Of a stretch of 64,000 nucleotides of DNA, positions 12,001 to 23,314 are shown in pieces. How positions within the stretch are numbered: position 1 is the first letter of the stretch; every line of letters starts with the position of its first letter. A model generated the notes under the pieces. It made no database searches. It was not told the DNA's origin and worked only from the letters and a program-made list of their open reading frames with translations. A program made the position numbers and the translations under genes. Source of the stretch: Axinella damicornis (lineage: Eukaryota; Porifera; Demospongiae; Axinellida; Axinellidae); the NCBI GenBank assembly GCA_963931865.1, contig OZ007506.1:15638242-15702241 (forward strand), in the 5' to 3' direction.

Positions 12001-15000
12001 GAGCCAGGTAGAGCAGAGGTAGAGCAGAGGTAGAGCCAGGTAGAGCAGAGGTAGAGAAGAGGTAGAGCCAGGTAGAGCAGAGGTAGAGCAGAGGTAGAGC
12101 CAGATAGAGTAGAGGTAGAGCCAGGTAGAGCAGAGGTAGAGCCAGGTAGAGCAGAGGTAGAGCAGAGGTAGAGCCAGGTAGAGCAGAGGTAGAGCAGATG
12201 TAGAGCCAGGTAGAGCAGAGGTAGAGCAGAGGTAGAGTCAGGTAGAGTAGAGGTAGAGCCAGGTAGAGCAGAGGTAGAGCCAGGTAGAGCAGAGGTAGAG
12301 CAGAGGTAGAGCCAGGTAGAGAAGAGGTAGAGCAGAGGTAGAGCCAGGTAGAGCAGAGGTAGAGCCAGGTAGAGCAGAGGTATATAGAGCCAGGTAGAGG
12401 CAGGTAGAGCAGAGGTAGAGCCAGGTAGAGCAGAGGTAGAGCCAGGTAGAGCAGAAGTAGAGCCAGATAGAGCCAGGTAGAGCAGAGGTAGAGCAGAGAT
12501 AGAGCCAGGTAGAGCAGAGGTAGAGCCAGGTAGAGCAGAGGTAGAGCCAGGTAGAGCCAGGTAGAGCACAGGTAGAGCAGAGGTAAAGCCAGGTAGAGCA
12601 GAGGTAGAGCAGAGGTAGAGCCAGGTAGAGCAGAGGTAGAGCAGAGGTAGAGGCAGGTAGAGCAGAGGTAGAGCCAGGTAGAGCAGAGGTAGAGCAGAGG
12701 TAGAGCCAGGTAGAGCCAGGTAGAGCAGAGGTAGAGCAGAGGTAGAGCCAGGTAGAGCAGAGGTAGAGCAGAGGTAGAGCCAGGTAGAGCAGAGGTAGAG
12801 CCAGGCAGAGCAGAGATAGAGCCAGGTAGAGCAGAGGTAGAGCAGAGGTAGAGCCAGGTAGAGCAGAGGTAGAGCAGAGGTAGAGCCAGGTAGAGCAGAG
12901 GCAGAGCAGAGGTAGAGCCAGGTAGAGCAGAGGTAGAGCCAGGTAGAGCAGAGGTAGAGCAAGGTAGAGCAGAGGTAGAGCAGTGGTAGAGCAGAGGTAG
13001 AGCCAGGTAGAGCAGAGGTAGAGCTAGGTAGAGCAGAGATAGAGCCAGGTAGAGCAGAGGTAGAGCTAGGTAGAGCAGAGGTAGAGCAGAGGTAGAGCCA
13101 GGTAGAGCAGAGGTAGAGCCAGGTAGAGCAGAGGTAGAGCCAGGTAGAGCAGAGGTAGAGCCAGGTAGAGCCAGGTAGAGCAGAGGTAGAGCCAGGTAGA
13201 GCCAGATAGAGCCAGGTAGAGCAGAGGTAGAGCCAGGTAGAGCAGAGGTAGAGCAGAGGTAGAGCCAGGTAGAGCAGAGGTAGAGCAGAGGTAGAGCCAG
13301 GTAGAGCAGTGGTAGAGCAGAGGTAGAGCCAGGTAGAGCAGAGGTAGAGCCAGGTACAGCAGAGGTAGAGCCAGGTAGAGCAGAGGTAAAGCAGAGGTAG
13401 AGCCAGGTAGAGCAGAGGTAGAGCAGAGGTAGAGCCAGGTAGAGCAGAGGTAGAGCCAGGTAGAGCAGAGGTAGAGCAAGGTAGAGCCAGGTAAAGCAGA
13501 GGTATAGCAGAGGTAGAGCCAGGTAGAGCAGAGGTAGAGCAGAGGTAGAGCCAGGTAGAGCAGAGGTAGAGCCAGGTAGAGCAGAGGTATAGCCAGGTAG
13601 AGCAGAGGTAGAGCCAGGTAGAGCCAGGTAGAGCAGAGGTAGAGCCAGGTAGAGCAGAGGTAGAGCCAGGTAGAGCAGAGGTAGAGCAGAGGTTGAGCCA
13701 GGTAGAGCAGAGGTAGAGCAGAGGTAGAGCCAGGTAGAGCAGAGGTAGAGCCAGGTAGAGCAGAGGCAGAGCCAGGTAGAGCCAGGAAGAGCAGAGGTAG
13801 AGCAGAGGTCGAGCCAGGTAGAGCAGAGGTAGATCCAGGTAGAGCAGAGGTAGAGCCAGGTAGAGCAGAGGTAGAGCCAGGTAGAGCAGAGGTAGAGCAG
13901 AGGTAGAGCCAGGTAGAGCAGAGGTAGAGCAGAGGTAGAGCCAGGTAGAGCAGAGGTAGAGCAGAGGTAGAGCCAGGTAGAGCAGAGGTAGAGAAGAGGT
14001 AGAGCCAGGTAGAGCAGAGGTAGAGCAGAGGTAGAGCCAGATAGAGTAGGGGTAGAGCCAGGTAGAGCAGAGGTAGAGCCAGGTAGAGCAGAGGTAGAGC
14101 AGAGGTAGAGCCAGGTAGAGCAGAGGTAGAGCAGATGTAGAGCCAGGTAGAGCAGAGGTAGAGCAGAGGTAGAGCCAGGTAGAGTAGAGGTAGAGCCAGG
14201 TAGAGCAGAGGTAGAGCCAGGTAGAGCAGAGGTAGAGCAGAGGTAGAGCCAGGTAGAGAAGAGGTAGAGCAGAGGTAGAGCCAGGTAGAGCAGAGGTAGA
14301 GCCAGGTAGAGCAGAGGTATATAGAGCCAGGTAGAGGCAGGTAGAGCAGAGGTAGAGCCAGGTAGAGCAGAGGTAGAGCCAGGTAGAGCAGAAGTAGAGC
14401 CAGATAGAGCCAGGTAGAGCAGAGGTAGAGATGAGATAGAGCCAGGTAGAGCAGAGGTAGAGCCAGGTAGAGCAGAGGTAGAGCCAGGTAGAGCCAGGTA
14501 GAGCACAGGTAGAGCAGAGGTAAAGCCAGGTAGAGCAGAGGTAGAGCAGAGGTAGAGCCAGGTAGAGCAGAGGTAGAGCAGAGGTAGAGCCAGGTAGAGC
14601 AGAGGTAGAGCCAGGTAGAGCAGAGGTAGAGCAGAGGTAGAGCCAGGTAGAGCCAGGTAGAGCAGAGGTAGAGCAGAGGTAGAGCCAGGTAGAGCAAAGG
14701 TAGAGCAGAGGTAGAGCCAGGTAGAGCAGAGGTAGAGCCAGGCAGAGCAGAGATAGAGCCAGGTAGAGCAGAGGTAGAGCAGAGGTAGAGCCAGGTAGAG
14801 CAGAGGTAGAGCAGAGGTAGAGCCAGGTAGAGCAGAGGCAGAGCAGAGGTAGAGCCAGGTAGAGCAGAGGTAGAGCCAGGTAGAGCAGAGGTAGAGCAAG
14901 GTAGAGCAGAGGTAAAGCAGTGGTAGAGCAGAGGTAGAGCCAGGTAGAGCAGAGGTAGAGCTAGGTAGAGCAGAGATAGAGCCAGGTAGAGCAGAGGTAG

Positions 15001-17268
15001 AGCTAGGTAGAGCAGAGGTAGAGCAGAGGTAGAGCCAGGTAGAGAAGAGGTAGAGCAGAGATAGAGCCAGGTAGAGCAGAGGTAGAGCCAGGTAGAGCAG
15101 AGGTATAGCCAGGTAGAGCCAGGTAGAGCAGAGGTAGAGCAGAGGTAAAGCCAGGTAGAGCAGCGGTAGAGCAGAGGTAGAGCCAGGTAGAGCAGAGGTA
15201 GAGCAGAGGTAGAGCCAGGTAGAGCAGAGGTAGAGCCAGGTAGAGCAGAGGTAGAGCAGAGGTAGAGCCAGGTAGAGCCAGGTAGAGCAGAGGTAGAGCA
15301 GAGGTACAGCCAGGTAGAGCAGAGGTAGAGCAGAGGTAGAGCCAGGTAGAGCAGAGGTAGAGCCAGGCAGAGCAGAGATAGAGCCAGGTAGAGCAGAGGT
15401 AGAGCAGAGGTAGAGCCAGGTAGAGCAGAGGTAGAGCAGAGGTAGAGCCAGGTAGAGCAGAGGTAGAGCCAGGTAGAGCAGAGGGAGAGCAGAGGTAGAG
15501 CCAGGTAGAGCAGAGGTAGAGCAGAGGTAGAGCCAGGTAGAGCAGAGGTAGAGCCAGGTAGAGCAGAGGTAAAGCAAGGTAGAGCAGAGGTAGAGCAGTG
15601 GTAGAGCAGAGGTAGAGCCAGGTAGAGCAGAGGTAGAGCAAGGTAGAGCAGAGGTAAAGCAGTGGTAGAGCAGAGGTAGAGCCAGGTAGAGCAGAGGTAG
15701 AGCTAGGTAGAGCAGAGATAGAGCCAGGTAGAGCAGAGGTAGAGCTAGGTAGAGCAGAGGTAGAGCAGAGGTAGAGCCAGGTAGAGAAGAGGTAGAGCAG
15801 AGATAGAGCCAGGTAGAGCAGAGGTAGAGCCAGGTAGAGCAGAGGTATAGCCAGGTAGAGCCAGGTAGAGCAGAGGTAGAGCAGAGGTAAAGCCAGGTAG
15901 AGCAGCGGTAGAGCAGAGGTAGAGCCAGGTAGAGCAGAGGTAGAGCAGAGGTAGAGCCAGGTAGAGCAGAGGTAGAGCCAGGTAGAGCAGAGGTAGAGCA
16001 GAGGTAGAGCCAGGTAGAGCCAGGTAGAGCAGAGGTAGAGCAGAGGTACAGCCAGGTAGAGCAGAGGTAGAGCAGAGGTAGAGCCAGGTAGAGCAGAGGT
16101 AGAGCCAGGCAGAGCAGAGATAGAGCCAGGTAGAGCAGAGGTAGAGCAGAGGTAGAGCCAGGTAGAGCAGAGGTAGAGCAGAGGTAGAGCCAGGTAGAGC
16201 AGAGGTAGAGCCAGGTAGAGCAGAGGGAGAGCAGAGGTAGAGCCAGGTAGAGCAGAGGTAGAGCAGAGGTAGAGCCAGGTAGAGCAGAGGTAGAGCCAGG
16301 TAGAGCAGAGGTAAAGCAAGGTAGAGCAGAGGTAGAGCAGTGGTAGAGCAGAGGTAGAGCCAGGTAGAGCAGAGGTAGAGCTAGGTAGAGCAGAGGTAGA
16401 GCCAGGTAGAGTAGAGGTAGAGCCAGGTAGAGCAGAGGTAGAGCTAGGTAGAGCAGAGGTAGAGCAGAGGTAGAGCCAGGTAGAGCAGAGGTAGAGCAGA
16501 GATAGAGCCAGGTAGAGCAGAGGTAAAGCCAGGTAGAGCCAGGTAGAGCAGAGGTAGAGCAGAGGTAAAGCCATGTAGAGCAGAGGTAGAGCAGAGGTAG
16601 AGCCAGGCAGAGCAGAGGTAGAGCAGAGGTAGAGCCAGGTAGAGCAGTGGTAGAGCCAGGTAGAGCAGAGGTAGAGCCAGGTAGAGCAGAGGTAGAGCAG
16701 AGGTAGAGCCAGGTAGAGCAGAGGTTGAGCAGAGGTAGAGCCAGGTAGAGCAGAGGTATATAGAGCCAGGTAGAGGCAGGTAGAGCAGAGGTAGAGCCAG
16801 GTAGAGCAGAGATAGAGCCAGGTAGAGCAGTGGTAGAGCAGAGGTAGAGCCAGGTAGAGCAGAGGTAGAGCCAGGTAGAGCAGAGGTAGAGCCAGGTAGA
16901 GCAGAGGTAGAGCAGAGGTAGAGCCAGGTAGAACAGAGGTAGAGCAGAGGTAGAGCCAGGTAGAGCAGAGGTAGAGCCAGGTAGAGCAAAGGTAGAGCCA
17001 GGTAGAGCAGTGGTAGAGCAGAGGTAGAGCCAGGTAGAGCAGAGGTAGAGCTAGGTAGAGCAGAGGTAGAGCCAGGTAGAGCAGAGGTAGAGCCAGGTAG
17101 AGCAGAGGTAGAGCTAGGTAGAGCAGAGGTAGAGCAGAGGTAGAGCCAGGTAGAGCAGAGGTAGAGCAGAGATAGAGCCAGGTAGAGCAGAGGTAGAGCC
17201 AGGTAGATGAGAGGTAGAGCCAGGTAGAGCCAGGTAGAGCAGAGGTAGAGCAGAGGTAAAGCCAGGTA
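1..17268. repeat. 10/11-bp compound minisatellite, left part
   Basis: Two related units alternate in irregular order: GTAGAGCAGAG (11 bp) and GTAGAGCCAG (10 bp). One of each makes 21 bp, seven codons. The plus strand is strongly purine-rich. The array starts before the window. Substitutions such as GTATATAG, GGGGTAGAG and CAGTTAGAG recur in fixed order and show higher-order blocks. The minus strand has very long open frames (up to 3330 codons, low-complexity Leu/Ser/Thr/Tyr/Pro) in all three frames, because CTCTAC-type units contain no stop codon. I do not call these genes. Confidence 0.97.
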
Positions 17269-17961
17269 CAGTGCTCCAGAGCAAGAGAGTCAACTTCTTA
17301 AAATCTTCGTACAGTGCATTTTGAGCTCTAAAGTACTGTATTATGTACATAACTTTCGATTTTAAGTAAAAATATAAGGTTTGAAAGAAAGTGATTTCTT
17401 ACTATATATGGCAGTACAGAAACCATACAAGTGCTCAGTCAGTTTTAGGGGTTTTGATGGAATTTTGACACAAAAATCTCCATATCTTCAGACCAAAAAG
17501 GAACTAGGGGTTGAAATTTGCAATGTAGCTTCATCAGGGCATTGCCTATACACTATTCAAATTTGGAATCTTAACTAGTAACCATCAGTGAGTTTGTAAC
17601 TAAGCACTTTTACACCTTTAAAACAGGCGTTTTGCTGAATATTTAAGACACCATTTACAGTTGAGCTTTCAAACTACTTTCATTTGTGTATCTTTGGGTG
17701 GAGTATGTTCAATTCAATTCACAGCTCTTAACTAGCATGGGCTGAAGAGATCACAACTAAAAAGTGTGTTTCATAAATTTCATGTTTACGAAACCATACA
17801 AGGGCACTGGTAGTATACAGCATCCCATAAATTAAGATATAGATTCTGCGATCATCTCTCCATTCATGTACCAAGTTTTGAAACTTAATAAGCATCTGGC
17901 TTTAAGTTATAGAGCTTTATATAAAAACTGACAAAGTTGACTCTCTTGCTCTGGAGCACTG
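17269..17961. mobile_element. Non-autonomous TA-target DNA transposon (mariner-like MITE), 693 bp
   Basis: The ends are perfect 28-bp inverted repeats, 17269-17296 and 17934-17961, starting CAGTGCTCCAGAGCAAGAGA. They are flanked by TA on both sides (17267-17268 and 17962-17963). Removing the element and one TA rebuilds an uninterrupted minisatellite unit, so the insertion boundaries are certain. The interior is AT-rich and carries a short internal direct repeat (GAAACCATACAAG near 17419 and 17790). It has no transposase; a 65-codon plus-strand ORF (17381-17578) has no recognisable domain. The TA duplication and CAGT ends fit the IS630/Tc1/mariner superfamily. The family name is an inference. 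Confidence 0.92.
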
Positions 17962-20900
17962 TAGAGCAGAGGTAGAGCAGAGGTAGAGCCAGGTAGAGCA
18001 GAGGTAGAGCAGAGGTAGAGCCAGGTAGAGCAGAGGTAGAGCCAGGTAGAGCAGAGGTAGAGCCAGGTAGAGCAGAGGTAGAGCAGAGGTAGAGCCAGGT
18101 AGAGCAGAGGTAGAGCAGAGGTAGAGCCAGGTAGAGCAGAGGTAGAGCAGAGGTAGAGTCAGGTAGAGCAGAGGTATATAGAGCCAGGTAGAGGCAGGTA
18201 GAGCAAGGGTAGAGCCAGGTAGAGCATAGATAGAGCCAGGTAGAGCAGTGGTAGAGCAGAGGTAGAGCCAGGTAAAGCAGAGGTAGAGCCAGGTAGAGCA
18301 GAGGTAGAGCCAGTTAGAGCAGAGGTAGAGCAGAGGTAGAGCCAGGTAGAGCAGAGGTAGAGCAGAGGTAGAGCCAGGTAGAGCAGAGGTAGAGCCAGGT
18401 AGAGCAAAGGTAGAGCCAGGTAGAGCCAGGTAGAGCAGAGGTAGAGCTAGGTAGAGCAGAGGTAGAGCCAGGTAGAGCAGAGGTAGAGCCAGGTAGAGCA
18501 GAGGTAGAGCTAGGTAAAGCAGAGGTAGAGCAGAGGTAGAGCCAGGTAGAGCAGAGGTAAAGCAGAGATAGAGCCAGGTAGAGCAGAGGTAGAGCCAGGT
18601 AGAGCCAGGTAGAGCCAGGTAGAGCAGAGGTAGAGCAGAGGTAAAGCCAGGTAGAGATGAGGTAGAGCAGAGGTAGAGCCAGGTAGAGCAGAGGTAGAGC
18701 CAGGTAGAGCCAGGTAGAGCAGAGGTAGAGCAGAGGTAAAGCCAGGTAGAGCAGAGGTAGAGCAGAGGTAGAGCAGAGGTAGAGCAGAGGTAGAGCCAGG
18801 TAGAGCAGAGGTAGAGCCAGGTAGAGCAGAGGTAGAGCCAGGTAGAGCAGAGGTAGAGCAGAGGTAGAGTCAGGTAGAGCAGAGGTAGAGCAGAGGTAGA
18901 GCCAGGTAGAGCAGAGGGAGAGCAGAGGTAGAGCCAGGTAGAGCAGAGGTATATAGAGCCAGGTAGAGGCAGGTAGAGCAGAGGTAGAGCCAGGTAGAGC
19001 AGAGATAGAGCCAGGTAGAGCAGTGGTAGAGCAGAGGTAGAGCCAGATAGAGCAGAGGTAGAGCCAGGTAGAGCAGAGGTAGAGCCAGGTAAAGCAGAGG
19101 TAGAGCAGAGGTAGAGCCAGGTAGAGCAGAGGTAGAGCAGAGATAGAGCCAGGTAGAGCAGAGGTAGAGCCAGGTAGAGCAAAGGTAGAGCCAGGTAGAG
19201 CCAGGTAGAGCAGAGGTAGAGCAGAGGTAGAGCAAGGTAGAGCAGAGGTAGAGCAGAGGTAGAGCCAGGTAGAGCAGAGGTAGAGCCAGGTAGAGTAGAG
19301 GTAGAGCCAGGTAGAGCCAGGTAGAGCAGAGGTAGAGCCAGGTAGAGCAGAGGTAGAGCCAGGTAGAGCAGAGGTAGAGCAGAGGTAGAGCCAGGTAGAG
19401 CAGAGGGAGAGCAGAGGTAGAGCCAGGTAGAGCAGAGGTAGAGCCAGGTAGAGCAGAGGTAGAGCCAGGTAGAGCCAGGTAGAGCAGAGGTAGAGCAGAG
19501 GTAGAGCCAGGTAGAGGAGAGGTAGAGCAGAGGTAGAGGCAGGTAGAGCAGAAGTAGAGCGAGGTAGAGCAGAGGTAGAGCCAGGTAGAGCAGAGGTAGA
19601 GCCAGGTAGAGCCAGGTAGAGCAGAGGTAGAGCCAGGTAGAGCAGAGGTAGAGCCAGGTAGAGCAGAGGTAGAGCAGAGGTAGAGCCAGGTAGAGCAGAG
19701 GTAGAGCAGAGGTAGAGCCAGGCAGAGCAGAGGTAGAGCAAAGGTAGAGCCAGGTAGAGCAGAGGTAGAGCCATGTAGAGCAGAGGTAGAGCAAAGTAGA
19801 GCAGTGGTAGAGCAGAGGTAGAGCCAGGTAGAGTAGAGGTAGAGCCAGGTAGAGCAGAGGTAGAGCCAGGTAGAGCCAGGTAGAGCAGAGGTTGAGCCAG
19901 GTAGAGCAGAGGTAGAGCCAGGTAGAGCAGAGGTAGAGCCAGGTAGAGCAGAGGTAGAGCAGAGGTAGAGACAGGTAGAGCAGAGGTAGAGCAGAGGTAG
20001 AGCCAGGTAGAGCAGAGGTAGAGCCAGGTATAGCAGAGGTAGAGCAGAGGTAGAGCCAGGTAGAGCAGAGGTAGAGCAGAGGTAGAGCCAGGTAGAGTAG
20101 AGGTAGAGCAGAGGTAGAGCCAGGTAGAGCAGAGGTAGAGCCATGTAGAGCAGAGGTAGAGCAAAGTAGAGCAGTGGTAGAGCAGAGGTAGAGCCAGGTA
20201 GAGTAGAGGTAGAGCCAGGTAGAGCAGAGGTAGAGCCAGGTAGAGCCAGGTAGAGCAGAGGTAGAGCCAGGTAGAGCAGAGGTAGAGCTAGGTAGAGCAG
20301 AGGTAGAGCAGAGGTAGAGCCAGGTAGAGCAGAGGTAGAGCAGAGGTAGAGCCAGGTAGAGCAGAGGTAGAGCCAGGTAGAGCAGAGGTAGAGCCAGGTA
20401 GCGCCAGGTAGAGCAGAGGTAGAGCAGAGGTAGAGCCAGGTAGAGCAGAGGTAGAGCCAGGTAGAGCAGAGGTAGAGCCAGGTAGAGCAGAGGTAGAGCA
20501 GAGGTAGAGCCAGGTAGAGCAGAGGTAGAGCAGAGGTAGAGCCAGGTAGAGCAGAGGTAGAGCCAGGTAGAGCAGAGGTAGAGCCAGGTAGAGCCAGGTA
20601 GAGCAGAGGTAGAGCCAGGTAGAGCAGAGGTAGAGCCAGGTAGAGCAGAGGTAGAGCCAGGTAGAGCAGAGGTAGAGCAGAAGTAGAGTCAGGTAGAGCA
20701 GTAGTAGAGCAGAGGTAGAGCCAGGTAGAGTAGAGGTAGAGCCAGTAGAGCAGAGGTAGAGCAGAGGTAGAGCCAGGTAGAGCAGAGGTAGAGCCAGGTA
20801 GAGCAGAGGTAGAGCCAGGTAGAGCAGAGGTAGAGCCAGGTAGAGCCAGGTGGAGCAGAGGTAGAGCCAGGTAGAGCAGAGGTAGAGCCAGGTAGAGCAG

Positions 20901-21432
20901 AGGTAGAGCAGAGGTAGAGCTAGGTAGAGCAGAGGTAGAGCAGAGGTAGAGCCAGGTAGAGCAGAGGTAGAGCCAGGTAGAGCAGAGGTAGAGCCAGGTA
21001 GAGCAGAGGTAGAGCAGAGGTAGAGCCAGGTAGAGCAGAGGTAGAGCCAGGTAGAGCAGAGGTAGAGCAGAGGTAGAGCAGAGGTAGAGCCAGGTAGAGC
21101 AGAGGTAGAGCCAGGTAGAGCAGTGGTAGAGCAGAGGTAGAGCCAGGTAGAGCAGAGGTAGAGCTAGGTAGAGCAGAGGTAGAGCCAGGTAGAGCCAGGT
21201 AGAGCAGAGGTAGAGCCAGGTAGAGCAGAGGTAGAGCTAGGTAGAGCAGAGGTAGAGCAGAGGTAGAGCCAGGTAGAGAAGAGGTAGAGCATAATAGAGC
21301 CAGGTAGAGCAGAGGTAGAGCCAGGTAGAGCAGAGGTAGAGCAGAGGTAGAGCCAGGTAGAGCAGAGGTAGAGCCAGGTAGAGCAGAGGTAGAGCCAGGT
21401 AGAGCCAGGTAGAGCAGAGGTAGAGCAGAGGT
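17962..21432. repeat. 10/11-bp compound minisatellite, right part
   Basis: This is the same array continuing after the transposon, ending at about 21432 where GTAGAGCAGAG gives way to unique sequence. It contains two further GTATATAG marker copies (18174 and 18949) and near-duplicate blocks, such as the stretch with CATGTAGAGCAGAGGTAGAGCAAAG at about 19770 and 20140. The long minus-strand frames here are again non-coding by-products. Confidence 0.95.
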
Positions 21433-21651
21433 CGCAGATCAAAATGAAATGTAGATACGATCGACGGATCGTGCATATTAAACTTACAGCGACGGAAAAA
21501 TGTGCAGTTAGAGTTTATTAGGCCTGTGCAGGTTTCAAGTATCTAGGATACTTGAAATGTGCGAATACGCGTAACCAGGAATTTTCACGCGAGGTTTCGT
21601 TGCCTTCCGTAAGCTTATATGCGTGATCGTTTGATTCCCGACTTATTGTTG
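21433..21651. other. Short unique stretch between minisatellite and transposon
   Basis: About 220 bp of non-repetitive sequence with no convincing ORF. It ends in the left target duplication TTATTGTTG (21643-21651) of the next element. Without that insertion it would run directly into the promoter-like sequence at 22303. Confidence 0.6.
21533..21557. repeat. Perfect 11-bp hairpin with 3-nt loop
   Basis: TTTCAAGTATC and its exact reverse complement GATACTTGAAA flank a TAG loop. It is not followed by a T-run. Function unknown. Confidence 0.6.
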
Positions 21652-22293
21652 GGGTCAGTGCAAAACCTGGACTCTGGACTCTGGACTGGACCGTGAACTG
21701 GACTCTGGACTGACTGGATACTGGACTCAATCATTCATGCCCCAGAAGGCATACAGAAGACCAAGCTGGTCCACAGCAAATACAACACACACACATGATC
21801 AGTTGGTTCAAGCTCAACAGCTAGCACGCTCTGTTCCACTTCCATCAAGTGACCAGGGTTCTGATGTTGTCTGATATCCGTAGAAATATTCCCGTAGGAT
21901 AGAGCCCATCGTCAGCAGAGAACTTAACACACAATGTCATCATCACAGGCACGAAATCAGTCTTGTAGCTCACTCAGACAGCAAACTGTATAACAATCGA
22001 CGGCACACGCTCTATTCTGCCAAAAACGACCAGAAATTCTGGGATTCCCGATGTTGGCCCCAGCAGAAATAATCCTGTAGGATAGAGCCCCAGCCTCCAC
22101 CAGCAGATCTCAGGGTAGCTACTCCACGTCGTCCCCACTTAAGTTCCCATAGGCATCCACTGAGACAGAGATATAGCGACCTCCGACATGCCTTCTGGGC
22201 CATGCGTATGAAGTCAAGTCCAATATCCGGTCCAAAATGCAGTCCAAAATGCAGTCCAGTCCAGAGTCCAGAGTCCAGGTTTTGCACTGACCC
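21652..22293. mobile_element. Non-autonomous DNA transposon with 9-bp target duplication (Mutator-like MITE), 642 bp
   Basis: Perfect 39-bp inverted ends lie at 21652-21690 and 22255-22293, starting GGGTCAGTGCAAAACCTGGA and continuing with CTCTGGA repeats. The direct duplication TTATTGTTG lies at 21643-21651 and 22294-22302. A second inverted block is further in (the AGAAGGCAT motif near 21745 and 22190). The middle holds a diverged direct duplication around GTAGGATAGAGCCC (about 21895 and 22077). No transposase is present; a 91-codon minus-strand ORF covers only terminal repeat sequence. A 9-bp duplication is typical of Mutator/MULE elements, but I cannot confirm the superfamily from the ends alone. 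Confidence 0.9.
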
Positions 22294-22302
22294 TTATTGT
22301 TG

Positions 22303-22452
22303 AGCTAAGCAAGCGCGTGCATACAACTCTTAGGCGGGCGTGACCAATGGGAATTGAGTGGGTGTGGCATCACGTGACTGCTTACCACGCCCCCTTTCGT
22401 TTGCGCGAGGGAGTCGGATATCCTACCGGAAGTCGGAGAGAGCGCTCGAGCA
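22303..22452 (+). promoter_or_regulatory. Promoter-like region upstream of the first exon-like cassette
   Basis: In order there are a CCAAT box (GACCAATGG near 22341), a CACGTGAC E-box (about 22371), a GC-box-like CACGCCCCC (about 22386) and a CCGGAAGT ETS/GABP site (22426-22433). An ATGGCGGC start context at 22453 resembles a YY1 element. This cluster is typical of TATA-less housekeeping promoters in animals. The CCAAT and GC-box portion occurs only here and not in the downstream module copies, so this may be the founding copy. Transcription is inferred from motifs only. Confidence 0.5.
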
Positions 22453-22499
22453 ATGGCGGCCAACGGCGAGACAAAAGCGCTCATATCTCGACCACCAAG
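22453..22499 (+). other. First-exon-like cassette B1 (ATG to splice donor)
   Basis: 47 nt run from ATG to CCACCAAG|GTGAGT, giving a 15-residue start (MAANGETKALISRPP) plus two bases, so phase 2. It sits directly downstream of the CCAAT/E-box/ETS cluster. It belongs to no family I recognise and is too short for domain evidence. The phase matches the candidate terminal exon at 52836. Confidence 0.4.
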
Positions 22500-22873
22500 G
22501 TGAGTTTCAGCACCAACTTTCATCATTCAGGTCAGTGCATGATAGCGATCACGGCGGTGTAGTCAGAATCTCTGTAGGCCAATCCTAAGTACTCAAACAT
22601 TATTTATATTATATTATATCGAGGGTCAACCGCACTCCTGGTAGCCGCGGTTAAAAGGTAGCACAAGCTAAGTGTGACAGTTCGTTCCAATTATCACACA
22701 TCACCATGATAGCTATATACAGGGCAGATCACAAATTATTTAGAGAGCTCTCGATCAAGTACCATTCATAAAGTAGCCGCGTTGCAACCTGCCGTAGCGC
22801 AAGCTAAGTATTGCAATATGTTCTAATTAACGCACATGCCACGTGGCAACCACGCTCAAGTCGATGGCGAGCA

Positions 22874-23095
22874 ATGGCGACCAAAAGTAAGACAAGACAT
22901 TATTAAAGCACTCACAACTTAGCCAGCACGGTGAGTTACGGTATATAAGCGTCAGTGAACGACAGCGATCACGGGCGTGTGGTCAGAATCTTCGTGTGCC
23001 TTTCCTAAGAACGGTACTGCCACCGAAAGTCGAGAGAGCGCTCGAGCAATGGTGGCCAACGGCGAGACAAAAGCGCTCATATCTCCACCACCAAG
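22874..23095 (+). other. Module pair 1: cassettes A (22874-22930) and B (23049-23095)
   Basis: Cassette A has the GCCACGTGGC palindrome at 22838-22847 and a consensus donor at 22931, but its reading frame has a TAA at codon 11, so it is broken as coding sequence. Cassette B starts ATGGTGGCC, is 47 nt long, and its ETS site is mutated to CCGAAAGT. Confidence 0.5.
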
Positions 23096-23314
23096 GTGAG
23101 TTTCAGCACCAACTTTCATCATTCAGGTCAGTGAATGATAGCGATCACGGCGGTGTAGTCAGAATCTCTGTAGGCCAATCCTAAGTACTCAAACATTATT
23201 TATATTATATTGGATTGGATTATATTATATTATATTACGCGGCACAATTTTTCCCCTACCAGGAGTGTAATTATGTTATATTGGATTATACGAGGGGCAA
23301 CCGCACTCCTGGTA

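Noticed and set aside
17381..17578. 65-codon ORF inside the 693-bp transposon
   Set aside because: Too short and without transposase motifs.
1846..20164. Minus-strand ORFs of 424-3330 codons rich in LCSTWLY and SALPGST
   Set aside because: All frames of the strand are open because the 10/11-bp units lack stop codons. No domain, start context or splice structure is present.
22500..22531. 31-nt mini-intron in cassette B (GTGAGT to CATTCAG)
   Set aside because: Too short for splicing in animals and the acceptor context is weak.
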